The notes under the pieces were generated by a model. The model worked only from the letters and a program-made list of their open reading frames with translations. It did no database searches and was not told the DNA's origin. The position numbers and the translations under genes are program-made. DNA of 64,000 nucleotides from Pedobacter sp. HDW13. Lineage in GTDB: Bacteria > Bacteroidota > Bacteroidia > Sphingobacteriales > Sphingobacteriaceae. Below are positions 19,514 to 28,136 of this stretch, piece by piece. Position 1 is the stretch's first letter. The number at the start of each line of letters is the position of its first letter. The stretch covers positions 4,588,001-4,652,000 of the forward strand of contig NZ_CP049868.1 of assembly GCF_011303555.1 (NCBI RefSeq). Direction: 5' to 3'.

Positions 19514-19873
19514 TTTATTGGTTCACTTGTTCATTGGTGCCAGGCAAAATGCCACATAGGGTACCTTTTAGCCCTTCCTGTATCGTCATTTCGAGCGAAG
19601 TGCAACGTAGTCGAGAAATCTGTATCTATAGATTTCTCTCAGTCTGTACTGGGAGGTATTCTGCCAAATGTATCGTCCACGTTTGTAACGTGGACGGGAG
19701 AGACAAGCGATTGTATCGCTTTATATGGCCCTTTTTGTTCATCTGTTTCGGTCGGTGAGACACCAACCGATAGGGTGGGACTATGGGTTTCACTAATGAA
19801 CCAATGCCTAATGAACCAATGAACAAACAGGGATAGCGCGTGGGGTTTCACTATTTTTACCTAAATTTGCCGC
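19514..19873. other. Intergenic region with dispersed repeats and a promoter
   Basis: No gene. It holds a 'TCATTTCGAGCGAAG' repeat (19584-19640), a perfect 9-bp hairpin GTCCACGTT-TGT-AACGTGGAC (about 19675-19696), a partial copy of the TCGGTCGGTG palindrome (19744-19774), and a low-complexity 'AATGAACCAATG' stretch. The -7 box TAAATTTG at 19862-19869 ends four bases before the next start codon. Confidence 0.7.
19862..19869 (+). promoter_or_regulatory. -7 box TAAATTTG of the DUF502 gene
   Basis: Matches TAnnTTTG and ends four bases before the ATG at 19874, which predicts a transcript with almost no 5' leader. No convincing -33 TTTG is seen at 19-20 bp upstream, so confidence is moderate. Confidence 0.5.
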
Positions 19874-20464
19874 ATGAACAAAGTAGGGAAAGCCATTTTA
19901 AACTATCTGATTAAAGGTTTATTAATAGTTGTGCCTATTGCTGTAAGTATTTTTATTGTAGTTTGGGCGGTTACAACTGTTGATAGCTGGTTAAACGTAA
20001 AGAATATACTTGGTGTAAATCCGCTAACAGGCGAAAGTAGAAACATACCTGGTCTGGGTTTGTTAACCGTTGTTACCATTATTTTGCTGGCGGGTATTTT
20101 TGTAACCAATTTGGTTACTGAACCCATGTACAATTGGTTTCAGCGGATGATGCACCGCCTGCCTTTGCTTAATTTCATTTACTCTTCGATAAAAGATTTA
20201 ACCGAAGCTTTTGTGGGCGACGAAAAGAAATTTAACCATCCCGTATTGGTAGAGGTAGAAGGAGGTTTAAAGAAGATTGGTTTTTTAACCCAGAACGATT
20301 TGCATAAATTGGATTTGCCCGATGAGGTAGCGGTTTATTTTCCGCTTTCCTATTCATTTGCCGGGCAGTTGTGTATTGTACAACGCAATAAGGTTACCGA
20401 TTTAAAAATGACTGCTGCCGATGCCATGAAGCTGGTAGTAAGCGGTGGTGTAAGCGGATTATAA
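19874..20464 (+). CDS. DUF502-family inner-membrane protein
   Basis: A 196-residue membrane protein. An N-terminal helix (about residues 10-35, 'LIKGLLIVVPIAVSIFIVVWAV') and a second (about 55-80, 'LGLLTVVTIILLAGIFVTNLV') are followed by 'PLLNFIYSSIKDLTEAF', 'VLVEV' and 'EVAVYFPLSYSFAGQLCIV', the conserved soluble part of DUF502. The molecular function of DUF502 is not established. The start at 19874 is directly preceded by a promoter box. It ends 12 bp before the arsC-like gene and they probably form an operon. Confidence 0.88.
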   Translation: MNKVGKAILNYLIKGLLIVVPIAVSIFIVVWAVTTVDSWLNVKNILGVNPLTGESRNIPGLGLLTVVTIILLAGIFVTNLVTEPMYNWFQRMMHRLPLLNFIYSSIKDLTEAFVGDEKKFNHPVLVEVEGGLKKIGFLTQNDLHKLDLPDEVAVYFPLSYSFAGQLCIVQRNKVTDLKMTAADAMKLVVSGGVSGL

Positions 20465-20476
20465 ACAGCATTCATA

Positions 20477-20821
20477 ATGATTACCATTTATCACAATAAC
20501 AGGTGCACCAAAAGCCGTTGCGCTTTACAGGAACTCGAAAAAAGTGGAAAAGCCTTTGAAGTAGTGTACTACCTGGATACCCCACCAAACAAGGCCGAAC
20601 TTACAGCAATTGTAGCCAAACTCGGTATTAAACCACTGAAACTGATTAGGAAAGGAGAGGCCGTTTTTGTTGAAAACTACAAAGGCAAAACACTAACGGA
20701 CGAGGAGTGGATTGAAGCCATGGTTAAGCACCCTATTTTAATTGAACGACCAATCGTTATTTCTGGCGACCAGGCCGTTATTGCCCGCCCAACCGAGAAA
20801 ATACAGGAAATTTTAGGGTAG
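20477..20821 (+). CDS. ArsC-family protein (arsenate reductase-like, glutaredoxin type)
   Basis: A 114-residue thioredoxin-fold protein with 'ITIYHNNRCTKSR' at the N-terminus, so the reactive Cys is residue 10 within the HxxxCxxxR pattern. A 'HPILIERPIV' segment near residue 90 corresponds to the ArsC region that binds the oxyanion. The family reduces arsenate to arsenite with glutaredoxin/GSH in some members, while others (YfgD/Spx-like) have different roles. No arsenic transporter or ArsR regulator is next to it, so an arsenate role is not supported by context. Confidence 0.88.
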   Translation: MITIYHNNRCTKSRCALQELEKSGKAFEVVYYLDTPPNKAELTAIVAKLGIKPLKLIRKGEAVFVENYKGKTLTDEEWIEAMVKHPILIERPIVISGDQAVIARPTEKIQEILG

Positions 20822-20885
20822 CTTACGAAGTTTAAAGGGGAGCGAACGGAGAAAGACTTTTTAAGTCTTAGCTTGGCCGTTGAAC

Positions 20886-21386
20886 CTAAAAAATATTTCT
20901 ACAGCTGATCAGGATGATTATCAAAATGATCATGCCAAACAGTAGTCTCGAATAATACTCACGGATAAAAAGCCCGGTAAGTACCAGCATATCATCGTTT
21001 ACATTGCTGTGGATGTTTCCGTTTCCGGCCGATGCACTGAACAGGATCTGTTTATCTTTGAGGTTGTTGAGCGACCAGCGGCTTAACCAGCTATTCTGGT
21101 AACGCCAGTCTAATGTTTCGCCTGAGGCAAAAACAACCCTGGCCTTAAACCCAAGCCAATCATAGGTAATGGTAGCCAAAGTCTCGTTCTGGTTATTTAG
21201 AATCCTGGTTTCAGGCTTTGAAAAACCCTCGCTCTTTAGGAGGTAAATTCCGCTTTGCGTAGTGGCAATGGCAGAGTTTTGCCAAGAACTAAAATTCATC
21301 GAAAATTTCAGCTGCTGCTCATAAAATACCTGATAGTTGCTATCAAATAAACCTTTTCTCCAATATAATACCTGTTCCATCGCCAA
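20886..21386 (-). CDS. Hypothetical protein with C-terminal membrane anchor, paralogue of the next gene
   Basis: A 166-residue protein I cannot assign. It has a beta-rich soluble domain (residues about 1-135: repeated 'W..G', 'ATITYDWLGFKARVVFASGETLDWRYQNSWLSRWSLNN') ending in one hydrophobic helix, 'LLFGMIILIIILISC', at the extreme C-terminus with no signal peptide, the layout of a tail-anchored cytoplasmic protein. It is clearly homologous to the gene 16 bp upstream (21403-21909) with the same motif order. The overall beta pattern is reminiscent of tubby/LURP-like scaffolds, but that is a guess. Confidence 0.75.
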   Translation of the reverse strand: MAMEQVLYWRKGLFDSNYQVFYEQQLKFSMNFSSWQNSAIATTQSGIYLLKSEGFSKPETRILNNQNETLATITYDWLGFKARVVFASGETLDWRYQNSWLSRWSLNNLKDKQILFSASAGNGNIHSNVNDDMLVLTGLFIREYYSRLLFGMIILIIILISCRNIF

Positions 21387-21402
21387 AAAGATTAATTAAT
21401 GC

Positions 21403-21909
21403 CTAACCGTGGTGACGGGTAAGGGTTGCGGTAATAACTGGAACCAAACAAGCCACCATTACCGCTGTTTTCTTATTGTAAATCTGTTTAATAAACAAAC
21501 CCGAAACAATTAATAAACTGTTGTCTGCTTCGGTAGAAATAGCACCAGTATTGCTCGAAGCCTGGTAATAAATGTGCGTGTCTTTGTTGTTCGAAACCGT
21601 CCATTCTGAGCGCCATGAACTGGTTGCTTTCCACTCATATTGCTCACCCGATTTTAAACTGATAATGGCTTTCGATTTCCAGCCGTCGTAAGTGATGATG
21701 GCTACCACTTCATTCGTTTTACGGTCGGTTACCGTTGTAGTTCTTTGCCAGAAACCTTTATTTTCAAAAGCATAGTCTTTATCCTCGAATAAGGTATAGG
21801 CATTGCTTTTCCACATTTCAAATGTTAAAGCACCCTTCTGAATCCCGTCAACAAACAGTTGTAAGTTGCCGTTCAACCAGTCCCTTTTCCAATTAATAAA
21901 CTTTGCCAT
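21403..21909 (-). CDS. Hypothetical protein with C-terminal hydrophobic segment, tandem paralogue
   Basis: A 168-residue protein of unknown function. Shared features with the downstream neighbour include 'IITYDGWKSKAIISLKSGEQYEWKATSSWRSEWTVSNNKD' and 'LLIVSGLFIKQIYNK', followed by a hydrophobic segment 'AVMVACLVPVITATL'. The two genes are 16 bp apart and co-oriented, so they arose by tandem duplication and probably act together. No signal peptide is visible. Confidence 0.75.
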   Translation of the reverse strand: MAKFINWKRDWLNGNLQLFVDGIQKGALTFEMWKSNAYTLFEDKDYAFENKGFWQRTTTVTDRKTNEVVAIITYDGWKSKAIISLKSGEQYEWKATSSWRSEWTVSNNKDTHIYYQASSNTGAISTEADNSLLIVSGLFIKQIYNKKTAVMVACLVPVITATLTRHHG

Positions 21910-21970
21910 ATGTATGCTGTTTTATTTTAGATGGCAAGAGACTTAAGTTGTTACAATTTATTTGGGCATA

Positions 21971-21997
21971 AAAAAAGTGCTCATCTTGTGAACACCT
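21971..21997 (-). terminator. Terminator after the LOG-family gene
   Basis: On the minus strand GTGTTCA-CAAGA-TGAGCAC followed by a run of seven T. The stem has one G-T wobble. It lies downstream of the symporter/LOG operon on the minus strand. Confidence 0.65.
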
Positions 21998-22141
21998 CTT
22001 TATTAATATTCAATAACCAGTTATCAGTTTTAAGTTAGCTTAATGGATATTGGCTATCAACCATAAGCCATCGACTATTGAGCAATTACTCCTGGATAAT
22101 GGAAGCCCTGCTATAGATTATTAGCCATGAACTTCTATGAA

Positions 22142-22849
22142 CTAGAAATTTGGCTTCAGCACATACTTATCGTAGAAACGGAAGATATGTTCAGCAGCTT
22201 CTTCGGCAGTATCAACCAAGCGGAAAAGGTTTAAATCTTCTTCGTGGATATTGTGCTCTTTTTGCAGCATAGTGCCTTTAATCCATTCAATTAATCCGCC
22301 CCAATAATCAATGCCTACCAATACAATTGGGAAACGGGCAATTTTACCGGTCTGGATCAGGGTTAAGGCTTCGAAAAGCTCGTCCATAGTGCCAAAACCA
22401 CCAGGTAACACCACAAACCCCTGACTGTATTTCATAAACATTACCTTGCGTACAAAAAAGTAATCGAACTCCAGTAATTTGTTATGATCGATATATTTAT
22501 TGTGGAATTGCTCAAAAGGTAGTTCGATGTTTAAACCAACCGATTTACCACCATTGGTATGTGCACCTTTGTTACCTGCTTCCATAATACCAGGACCACC
22601 GCCTGTAATTACACCGTAACCGCGGTCGGTTAATAATTTACCACACTGCTCTGCCAATTGGTAGTAGCGGTGGGTTTGGGCGGTACGGGCCGACCCGTAA
22701 ATTGTAACACATGGGCCAATTTTAGCCAGTTTCTCAAAACCATCTACAAACTCGGCCATAATTTTAAAAATTTGCCAGGAGTCTGTTACTTTAATTTCCT
22801 GCCAGTCTTTATTCTCAAAAGCGCTTCTTATTTTTTCTTCACTCGTCAT
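22142..22849 (-). CDS. LOG-family (TIGR00730) nucleotide phosphoribohydrolase-like protein
   Basis: A 235-residue Rossmann-fold protein with 'VTIYGSARTAQTHRYYQLAEQCG', 'YGVITGGGPGIMEAGNKGAHTNGGKSVGLNIELPFEQ' and the active-site motif 'VVLPGGFGTMDELFEALTLIQTGK'. LOG proteins release the base from cytokinin-type nucleoside 5'-monophosphates; some bacterial relatives act on AMP or on pyrimidine/purine nucleotides (PpnN). The substrate here is not determined. Its start is 17 bp after the symporter gene, so the two are co-transcribed. Confidence 0.9.
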   Translation of the reverse strand: MTSEEKIRSAFENKDWQEIKVTDSWQIFKIMAEFVDGFEKLAKIGPCVTIYGSARTAQTHRYYQLAEQCGKLLTDRGYGVITGGGPGIMEAGNKGAHTNGGKSVGLNIELPFEQFHNKYIDHNKLLEFDYFFVRKVMFMKYSQGFVVLPGGFGTMDELFEALTLIQTGKIARFPIVLVGIDYWGGLIEWIKGTMLQKEHNIHEEDLNLFRLVDTAEEAAEHIFRFYDKYVLKPNF

Positions 22850-22866
22850 ATACGTAATGCTAAATA

Positions 22867-24375
22867 TTAAAACCTGGTTTGCGCATCAGTTTTTTTGCTA
22901 ATGAATAACAAACCTATAAATGTGATTAAACCGTTAATTAAAATCAGTTCAACACTAAAAACATATCCGCCCAATATTGCAGCCGAATTGCTTGCAAGCA
23001 AGTAACATAAAAAAGGCGATAATATGCAAACTATCGGTACTAATTTATCGTGAAGTCCGCGTTTTTTTACAAACAATCCAAAACTATACAAGCCTAAAAG
23101 CGGACCATAGGTATAAGAGGCAATGGTGAAAATTAAGCTCACAACCGACGAACTGTTTAATGCATTAATTACAATAATGACCAAAAACATTAAAACTGAA
23201 AAAGCCACGTGCACGGTATGGCGCTTTTTAACCGCACTTTTTTCGTCTATGTTTTTGGCTTTATCCATGCCTAAAAAGTCTACACAAAACGAAGTGGTTA
23301 GGGCGGTCAAGGCCGAATCGGTAGTGGCAAAGGTAGCGGCTGTTAAACCCAGCATAAAAATAATGGCGGGTACCGAACCCAGGTTATTCAGGGCAATTTC
23401 AGGAAACAGTAAATCTGTTCGCGGTTTGCCTGTAATGTGATCTAAAGGGATATCGATACCGTTTTTACTTGCGAAAATGTATAACAATGCACCTACACTT
23501 AAAAAGAAAACATTTAAGATCACAAATACCCCTGTAAAGGTGAACATGTTTTTCTGCGCTTCCTTAATGGTGCTCATGCTCAGATTTTTCTGCATTAAAT
23601 CCTGATCAAGACCAGTCATGGCGATGGTTACGAAAATACCGCCTATAAACTGTTTGCTGAAATAGAACTTGTTGGTAAGGAAATCATCCAGAAAGAATAT
23701 TTTAGAATAACTGCTGTTTTTTATGGTTTCAAACGCTTGTGGAATGCTGAAATCGAGACTATTACAAATAAAATAAATAGTTAAAAAAACAGATAATACC
23801 AGGAAAAACGTTTGCAGGGTATCGGTAATAATAATGGTTTTTAAGCCTCCTTTAAAGGTGTACGACCAGATTAAGGCCAGTGAAATTAAAACCGTTAACC
23901 AAAACGGAATACCATAATTATCAAATATAAAGCGTTGTAATACAATTACTACCAGATAAAGCCGCGTGGCCGATCCAAGTGTTCTGCTTAACAGAAATAT
24001 CGATGCAGCTGTTTTGTAACTGTAATGGCCCAACCGTTTTTCGATATAACTGTAAATAGAAGTTAAATTCATCCGGTAGTAAAGCGGCAACAAAACAGTG
24101 GCAATAATGATAAAGCCCACCGCATTGCCCAGTACAAACTGAAAATACTGAAACTGGTTTCCGCTGGGCGCGCCAACCTCGCCGGGTACCGAAATAAAAG
24201 TTACCCCCGAAAGCGCCGTTCCAATCATGCCAAAGGCTACTAAATACCATTTAGAGTTTCTGTTGGCAACAAAGAACGTATTATTGTCTGACGATTTTTG
24301 AGACGTTACAAACGAAATGATAATCAGTAGCAGGAAGTAACCAATTAGAAAACACAAGAGGATGGTTGGTGACAT
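22867..24375 (-). CDS. Sodium:solute symporter (SSS family)
   Basis: A 502-residue inner-membrane transporter with about 13 hydrophobic helices. It starts 'PTILLCFLIGYFLLLIIISF', then 'ALSGVTFISVPGEVGA' (the conserved G-x-T-F-x-S-x-P region of SSS helix 1), 'YLVVIVLQRF', 'YTFKGGLKTIIITDTLQ' and 'FATTDSALTALTTSFCVDF' (SSS signature). Members import sugars, amino acids, proline, pantothenate or sialic acid with Na+. The solute is not predictable here, and the linked LOG gene gives no clear hint. Confidence 0.9.
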   Translation of the reverse strand: MSPTILLCFLIGYFLLLIIISFVTSQKSSDNNTFFVANRNSKWYLVAFGMIGTALSGVTFISVPGEVGAPSGNQFQYFQFVLGNAVGFIIIATVLLPLYYRMNLTSIYSYIEKRLGHYSYKTAASIFLLSRTLGSATRLYLVVIVLQRFIFDNYGIPFWLTVLISLALIWSYTFKGGLKTIIITDTLQTFFLVLSVFLTIYFICNSLDFSIPQAFETIKNSSYSKIFFLDDFLTNKFYFSKQFIGGIFVTIAMTGLDQDLMQKNLSMSTIKEAQKNMFTFTGVFVILNVFFLSVGALLYIFASKNGIDIPLDHITGKPRTDLLFPEIALNNLGSVPAIIFMLGLTAATFATTDSALTALTTSFCVDFLGMDKAKNIDEKSAVKKRHTVHVAFSVLMFLVIIVINALNSSSVVSLIFTIASYTYGPLLGLYSFGLFVKKRGLHDKLVPIVCILSPFLCYLLASNSAAILGGYVFSVELILINGLITFIGLLFISKKTDAQTRF

Positions 24376-24659
24376 AGTTTTGTTTTAAGCTGATAAATGT
24401 AATAAATTCAAAGTTAAAGTCAATGGCTTTAGTTTTTACTGCTTTTGTTTAATGGTTTATAGCTGATTGTTAATAGTCATTACACCTAAGCCGGCGAGCC
24501 ATTAATATTCAATCGTTTTTCTAAAACATCGCATTGGACTATAAGTAATCGACCATTAACTTAGAAATGCTTCGGAACATTGGTTATCAACTATGAGCCA
24601 TTAACTATAACCCCATGAACTATTGAACCAATGACTAATGAACTAATAAACCTTTTACC

Positions 24660-24667
24660 TATTTTTG
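24660..24667 (+). promoter_or_regulatory. -7 box TATTTTTG of recR
   Basis: Matches TAnnTTTG and ends four bases before the recR ATG at 24672, giving a predicted leaderless or near-leaderless mRNA. I do not see a good -33 TTTG at the right distance. Confidence 0.45.
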
Positions 24668-24671
24668 TATT

Positions 24672-25289
24672 ATGAATTTTTCATCCAAACTACTTGAGGA
24701 TGCAGTAAACGAATTTTCGAAACTGCCTGGTGTAGGACAAAAAACGGCTTTGCGTCTGGTGTTGCATCTTTTAAGCAAAGAACAAGAGGAGGTAAACCAG
24801 TTTGGTAACACATTTATTAAACTCAAACAACAGATTAAACACTGTACCACCTGTCACAATATTTCTGACTATACAATTTGCGAAATCTGTACCTCGCATA
24901 AACGCGATAAAGAAACCATTTGTGTGGTAGAAGATACGCGTGATGTAATGGCGATTGAAAACACCGGACAGTACTTTGGTGTTTACCACGTTTTGGGCGG
25001 TTTAATTTCGCCAATGGATGGGGTAGGACCATCTGATCTGTTTATTGATGGTTTGGTTACCCGTGTTGCAGCTGGCGGAATTAAAGAAATTATTTTGGCC
25101 TTAAGTCCCAATATGGAAGGCGATACCACTTTGTTTTACCTCTACAAAAGACTAAAAGAATTCAATGTGCCGGTTACTACCATTGCGCGTGGTATTGCCT
25201 TTGGTGGCGAACTCGAATATGCCGATGAAATTACCCTGGGGCGTTCGATTGTTACCCGTGTACCTTACGAAACTGCGATGATGAAATAA
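24672..25289 (+). CDS. recR: Recombination mediator protein RecR
   Basis: Loads RecA at gaps with RecF/RecO in homologous recombination. The 205-residue protein has the N-terminal helix-hairpin-helix '[17 protein letters not shown]', a Cys4 zinc finger with Cys58, Cys61, Cys70 and Cys73, and a Toprim domain beginning '[28 protein letters not shown]' and containing '[19 protein letters not shown]'. The C-terminus '[25 protein letters not shown]' is the conserved Walker-B-like end. Its stop codon overlaps the next start by one base (TAATG). Confidence 0.97.
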   Translation: MNFSSKLLEDAVNEFSKLPGVGQKTALRLVLHLLSKEQEEVNQFGNTFIKLKQQIKHCTTCHNISDYTICEICTSHKRDKETICVVEDTRDVMAIENTGQYFGVYHVLGGLISPMDGVGPSDLFIDGLVTRVAAGGIKEIILALSPNMEGDTTLFYLYKRLKEFNVPVTTIARGIAFGGELEYADEITLGRSIVTRVPYETAMMK

Positions 25290-26020
25290 TGGCAAAGCAT
25301 TTTTTATTCTTATCAATGATTTTTTTTTCGGGATGGTTTGATCAAACGCCGATCAGGATCCATTCCCACAACGATTATACCCACAACAAACCTTTTTACG
25401 AAGCCGTTCAGAACAAGGCTTTTTCGATAGAGGCCGATGTATTTGTAGTTGGCGATTCATTAATGGTGGCACACAGTAAAAAAGAAATCAAAGCTGGGAA
25501 TACCTTAGATAAAATGTACCTCCAGCCGATCTTGGCCTTTTCTAAAACTAAAGATTTTTATAGTTTCCAGTTGATGATCGATTTTAAAGAAAGCTGGGAT
25601 ATAACCTATCCTGTTTTGCTGAAAACATTGAAGCCCTACGAAAAACTATTTTCAAAAAGAGGCAAAAGGGTAAGCATTGTGATCAGCGGAAACCGGCCGC
25701 CGCACAATACTTTTCATCTTTATCCCGAAATGATCAAGTTTGATGGCTTGCCAGGCGTAAACTATGCCCTTGAAGATTTAAAAAAGATAACGATGATCAG
25801 TGCTAATTTTGCTGATTATTCCAAATGGAAAGGAATAGGTGAAATACCGGAAGCTGATCAAGACAAATTATCTGCACTTGTACTTGCCGCTTATCAAATC
25901 AATAAACCTTTCCGTTTTTGGGGAGCACCAGATAACGAAAACTACTGGAAGCAATCCCTATCAGGCATCATAAATACGGATAAAGTTACTGAAGCTACAA
26001 ACTACTTTAAAACAAAATAA
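25289..26020 (+). CDS. Secreted phosphodiesterase-fold protein (PI-PLC/GDPD-like, AIM6 type)
   Basis: A 243-residue protein with a short hydrophobic start ('FLFLSMIFFSGWF') that may be a signal peptide. 'IRIHSHNDYTHNKPFYEAVQNKAFSIEADVFVVGDSLMVAHSKKEI' resembles the catalytic start of the TIM-barrel phosphodiesterases: His-Asn for acid/base, Glu-Ala-Asp for the metal, and a second His. 'FQLMIDFKESW' and 'KRVSIVISGNRP' follow the barrel pattern. The closest architecture I recognise is the AIM6-like branch, whose substrate is unknown. It overlaps recR by one base, so it is translationally coupled, but no shared pathway is apparent. Confidence 0.75.
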   Translation: MAKHFLFLSMIFFSGWFDQTPIRIHSHNDYTHNKPFYEAVQNKAFSIEADVFVVGDSLMVAHSKKEIKAGNTLDKMYLQPILAFSKTKDFYSFQLMIDFKESWDITYPVLLKTLKPYEKLFSKRGKRVSIVISGNRPPHNTFHLYPEMIKFDGLPGVNYALEDLKKITMISANFADYSKWKGIGEIPEADQDKLSALVLAAYQINKPFRFWGAPDNENYWKQSLSGIINTDKVTEATNYFKTK

Positions 26021-26027
26021 ATATAAG

Positions 26028-26062
26028 AAGTATCAAGTCTCAATACTTATATCTTGATACTT
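26028..26062. terminator. Hairpin between the phosphodiesterase and SDR genes
   Basis: Perfect 10-bp inverted repeat AAGTATCAAG ... CTTGATACTT with a 15-nt loop. There is no strong T run, so it may be a dispersed repeat acting as a weak terminator. Confidence 0.45.
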
Positions 26063-26084
26063 AATACTCAAACCTTGCTACTAA

Positions 26085-26903
26085 ATGAATCTAAAAAATA
26101 AAGTAATCGTCATTACAGGCGCATCAAGCGGAATTGGAAAAGCCTGTGCCGAAGAATTTGCAAAACGTGGTGCCAATCTGGTTTTAGCTGCGCGCCAATA
26201 TGTAACCTTATGCGAAATCACAGCCGACCTGGAAAAACAATATGGTATCAGGGCAGTGGCCGTTCAGGCTGATGTAAGTAAAGAAGCCGATTGCGAGCTG
26301 ATTATTAAACAAGCTCTGGTTTCCTTTCAAAAAATAGATATCCTGGTTAATAATGCCGGTTTATCGATGCGTGCCCTTTTTAAGGACCTTGATTTATCGG
26401 TGCTTAAAAACCTGATGGATGTGAATTTCTGGGGTACCGTTTATTGTACAAAATATGCCCTGCCCGAAATTCTAAAAACCAAAGGAACAGTAGTTGGCGT
26501 ATCATCAATTGCAGGTTACCGCGGTTTACCGGGCCGTACAGGTTATTCGGCTTCTAAGTTTGCCATGAATGGTTTTATGGAATCGTTGCGTACCGAACTG
26601 CTTAAAACCGGCGTAAATGTAATGGTGGCCTGTCCGGGGTTTACCGCTTCGAACATCCGTGTAACAGCCTTATCAAAAGATGGTGCAGCCCACGGCGAAA
26701 CCAGTATGGATGAAGGTAAAATGATGACCTCAGAAGAAGTCGCCAGCATTATAGCCGATGGTATTGAAAAACGTAAACGTACTTTAGTAATGACCGGACA
26801 AGGAAAATTAGCAGTATGGATGAATAAGCTTTTCCCGGCTTTTGTAGATAAAAAGGTATTTGATCTGTTTGCGAAAGAGAAAAACCCGTTGATTAAGGCT
26901 TAG
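26085..26903 (+). CDS. Short-chain dehydrogenase/reductase
   Basis: A 272-residue classical SDR. The NAD(P)-binding motif is 'VIVITGASSGIGKACAEEFAKRGANLVLAAR', with an Arg after strand 2 suggesting NADP(H) preference. 'DILVNNAGLSM' and the catalytic Ser ('VSSIAGYRGLPG') plus Tyr-x-x-x-Lys ('YSASKFAMNGF') are present. The C-terminus ends in 'NKLFPAFVDKKVFDLFAKEKNPLIKA', a layout common in bacterial DHRS7-like proteins. The substrate is unknown. Confidence 0.9.
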   Translation: MNLKNKVIVITGASSGIGKACAEEFAKRGANLVLAARQYVTLCEITADLEKQYGIRAVAVQADVSKEADCELIIKQALVSFQKIDILVNNAGLSMRALFKDLDLSVLKNLMDVNFWGTVYCTKYALPEILKTKGTVVGVSSIAGYRGLPGRTGYSASKFAMNGFMESLRTELLKTGVNVMVACPGFTASNIRVTALSKDGAAHGETSMDEGKMMTSEEVASIIADGIEKRKRTLVMTGQGKLAVWMNKLFPAFVDKKVFDLFAKEKNPLIKA

Positions 26904-26918
26904 CATTTCTTGAAAAGT

Positions 26919-27029
26919 CGTCATCTCGACCGAAACACAGTGGAGCGGAGAGATCTGTCTCGAGATAGATTTAGCTTCGCTGAGCACTTCGTGGTTCTCG
27001 ACTGCGTTGCACTTCGCTCGAAATGACGA
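26919..27029. repeat. Dispersed palindromic repeat (TCATCTCGACCGA / TCGCTCGAAATGACGA type)
   Basis: The ends read CGTCATCTCGACCGA and TCGCTCGAAATGACG, with internal 'GAGATCTGTCTCGAGATAGATTT'. Related partial copies lie at 19584, 34050, 42345, 56246, 57223 and 58063, all outside genes. Confidence 0.8.
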
Positions 27030-27108
27030 TCAAGCAGCCTGTCGTGCTCCAAAAATCCACCTTTACAACAATTTCGTTTATTTATATAGAGAAGAAAAAT
27101 CTTGTTTT

Positions 27109-27969
27109 ATGTACAAACCCTTTGTTTTATTCATGCTCTTATTTCAAACCATCGTTTCACCTGCTCAGGTAAAAAAGGCGAAAAACATCAATTACGCCGG
27201 CAATACCGATGAGGCAAATACGCTAAACATTTTTTATAAGAACGACAGTATAAAAGATAAACCCGTTTTGGTTTTCATTCACGGTGGTTCATGGAGCAGT
27301 GGAAAAAAGGAGACCTATTGGTGGTTGGGTAGAAATTTTGCGCGTAAAGGTGTGGTTACGGTAATCATCAATTATCCCCTGGCTCCAAATGTGCAATACG
27401 AAAAAATGGGCGATGATTGTGCTTTGGCCGTAAAATGGGTGAGCGAAAATATTGCCACTTATAAGGCAAGCGCCGATAAGATTTTTGTAATGGGGCACTC
27501 TGCCGGTGCGCATTTGGCCGAGCTTATTAACGCCGACCCAAAATATTTTAAAAATGCAGGGATTAAAAACCCAATTAAAGGTGTAATCCTCAACGATCCC
27601 TTTGGCCTGGATATGCACGAATATTTAACCACAGCTGAAAAAGACCATTTTTATTTCGATTTCATCAGAACTTTTACCGAACAGGCTGAAGTTTGGAAAA
27701 CAGCTTCGCCGATGGATTATGTAAGCAATATCAAAAATCCACATCTACTTTTTTATGGGAGTAAAACTTACGGCGCTATTAAGTTGCAAACGCCTAAGCT
27801 ATACGAGAAACTAAAAGCCAAGGGTGTTCAGGCAGAAATAAAAGAAATTAAAGGTAAAAGCCATGTACCTATGATTAGCCAGATGATTTTTGGCGGGAAC
27901 CAGTTGTATGAGGATATTTTGGGTTTTATACAAGAGGTATCGTCATTGCGAGGTACGAAGCAATCTTAA
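27109..27969 (+). CDS. Secreted alpha/beta hydrolase (BD-FAE / carboxylesterase-like)
   Basis: An esterase-type hydrolase. I chose the ATG at 27109 because it gives a signal peptide (MYKPFVLFMLLFQTIVSPAQ); an upstream in-frame start would read through a repeat. The oxyanion motif is 'VLVFIHGGSWSSGKK', the nucleophile elbow is 'VMGHSAGAHLAEL' (G-H-S-A-G), an Asp candidate is in 'LLFYGSKTYG', and the His is in 'IKGKSHVPMI'. The C-terminal nine residues, SSLRGTKQS, are encoded by an inserted GTCATTGCGAGG-type repeat, so the original stop has been lost or moved. Substrate not predictable. Confidence 0.88.
   Translation: MYKPFVLFMLLFQTIVSPAQVKKAKNINYAGNTDEANTLNIFYKNDSIKDKPVLVFIHGGSWSSGKKETYWWLGRNFARKGVVTVIINYPLAPNVQYEKMGDDCALAVKWVSENIATYKASADKIFVMGHSAGAHLAELINADPKYFKNAGIKNPIKGVILNDPFGLDMHEYLTTAEKDHFYFDFIRTFTEQAEVWKTASPMDYVSNIKNPHLLFYGSKTYGAIKLQTPKLYEKLKAKGVQAEIKEIKGKSHVPMISQMIFGGNQLYEDILGFIQEVSSLRGTKQS
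27946..27967 (+). repeat. Half copy of the GTCATTGCGAGG repeat inside a coding end
   Basis: CGTCATTGCGAGGTACGAAGCAATC forms the last codons of the hydrolase. The full palindromic form of the same element is at 32414-32499. Confidence 0.8.
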
Positions 27970-28058
27970 TGCGGTAGCTAGGCTTTTCTTTGTTCGGTTG
28001 CAGCCCTAAACCCGCTAGTAGCAAAAATCCTTGTTGTTTGCAGCAACCCTGAATGCCC

Positions 28059-28121
28059 TGTCATGCTGAGGTACGAAGCATCTGTTTCATAGTTGTAGAT
28101 GCTTCGTGCCTCAGCATGACA
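28059..28121. repeat. Near-perfect palindrome between convergent genes
   Basis: TGTCATGCTGAGG and CCTCAGCATGACA end a 63-bp inverted repeat with inner arms ACGAAGCATC/GATGCTTCGT. It sits between the convergent hydrolase (+) and potassium channel (-) genes and could serve as a bidirectional terminator. Confidence 0.85.
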
Positions 28122-28136
28122 AATAACAAAAGCTAC

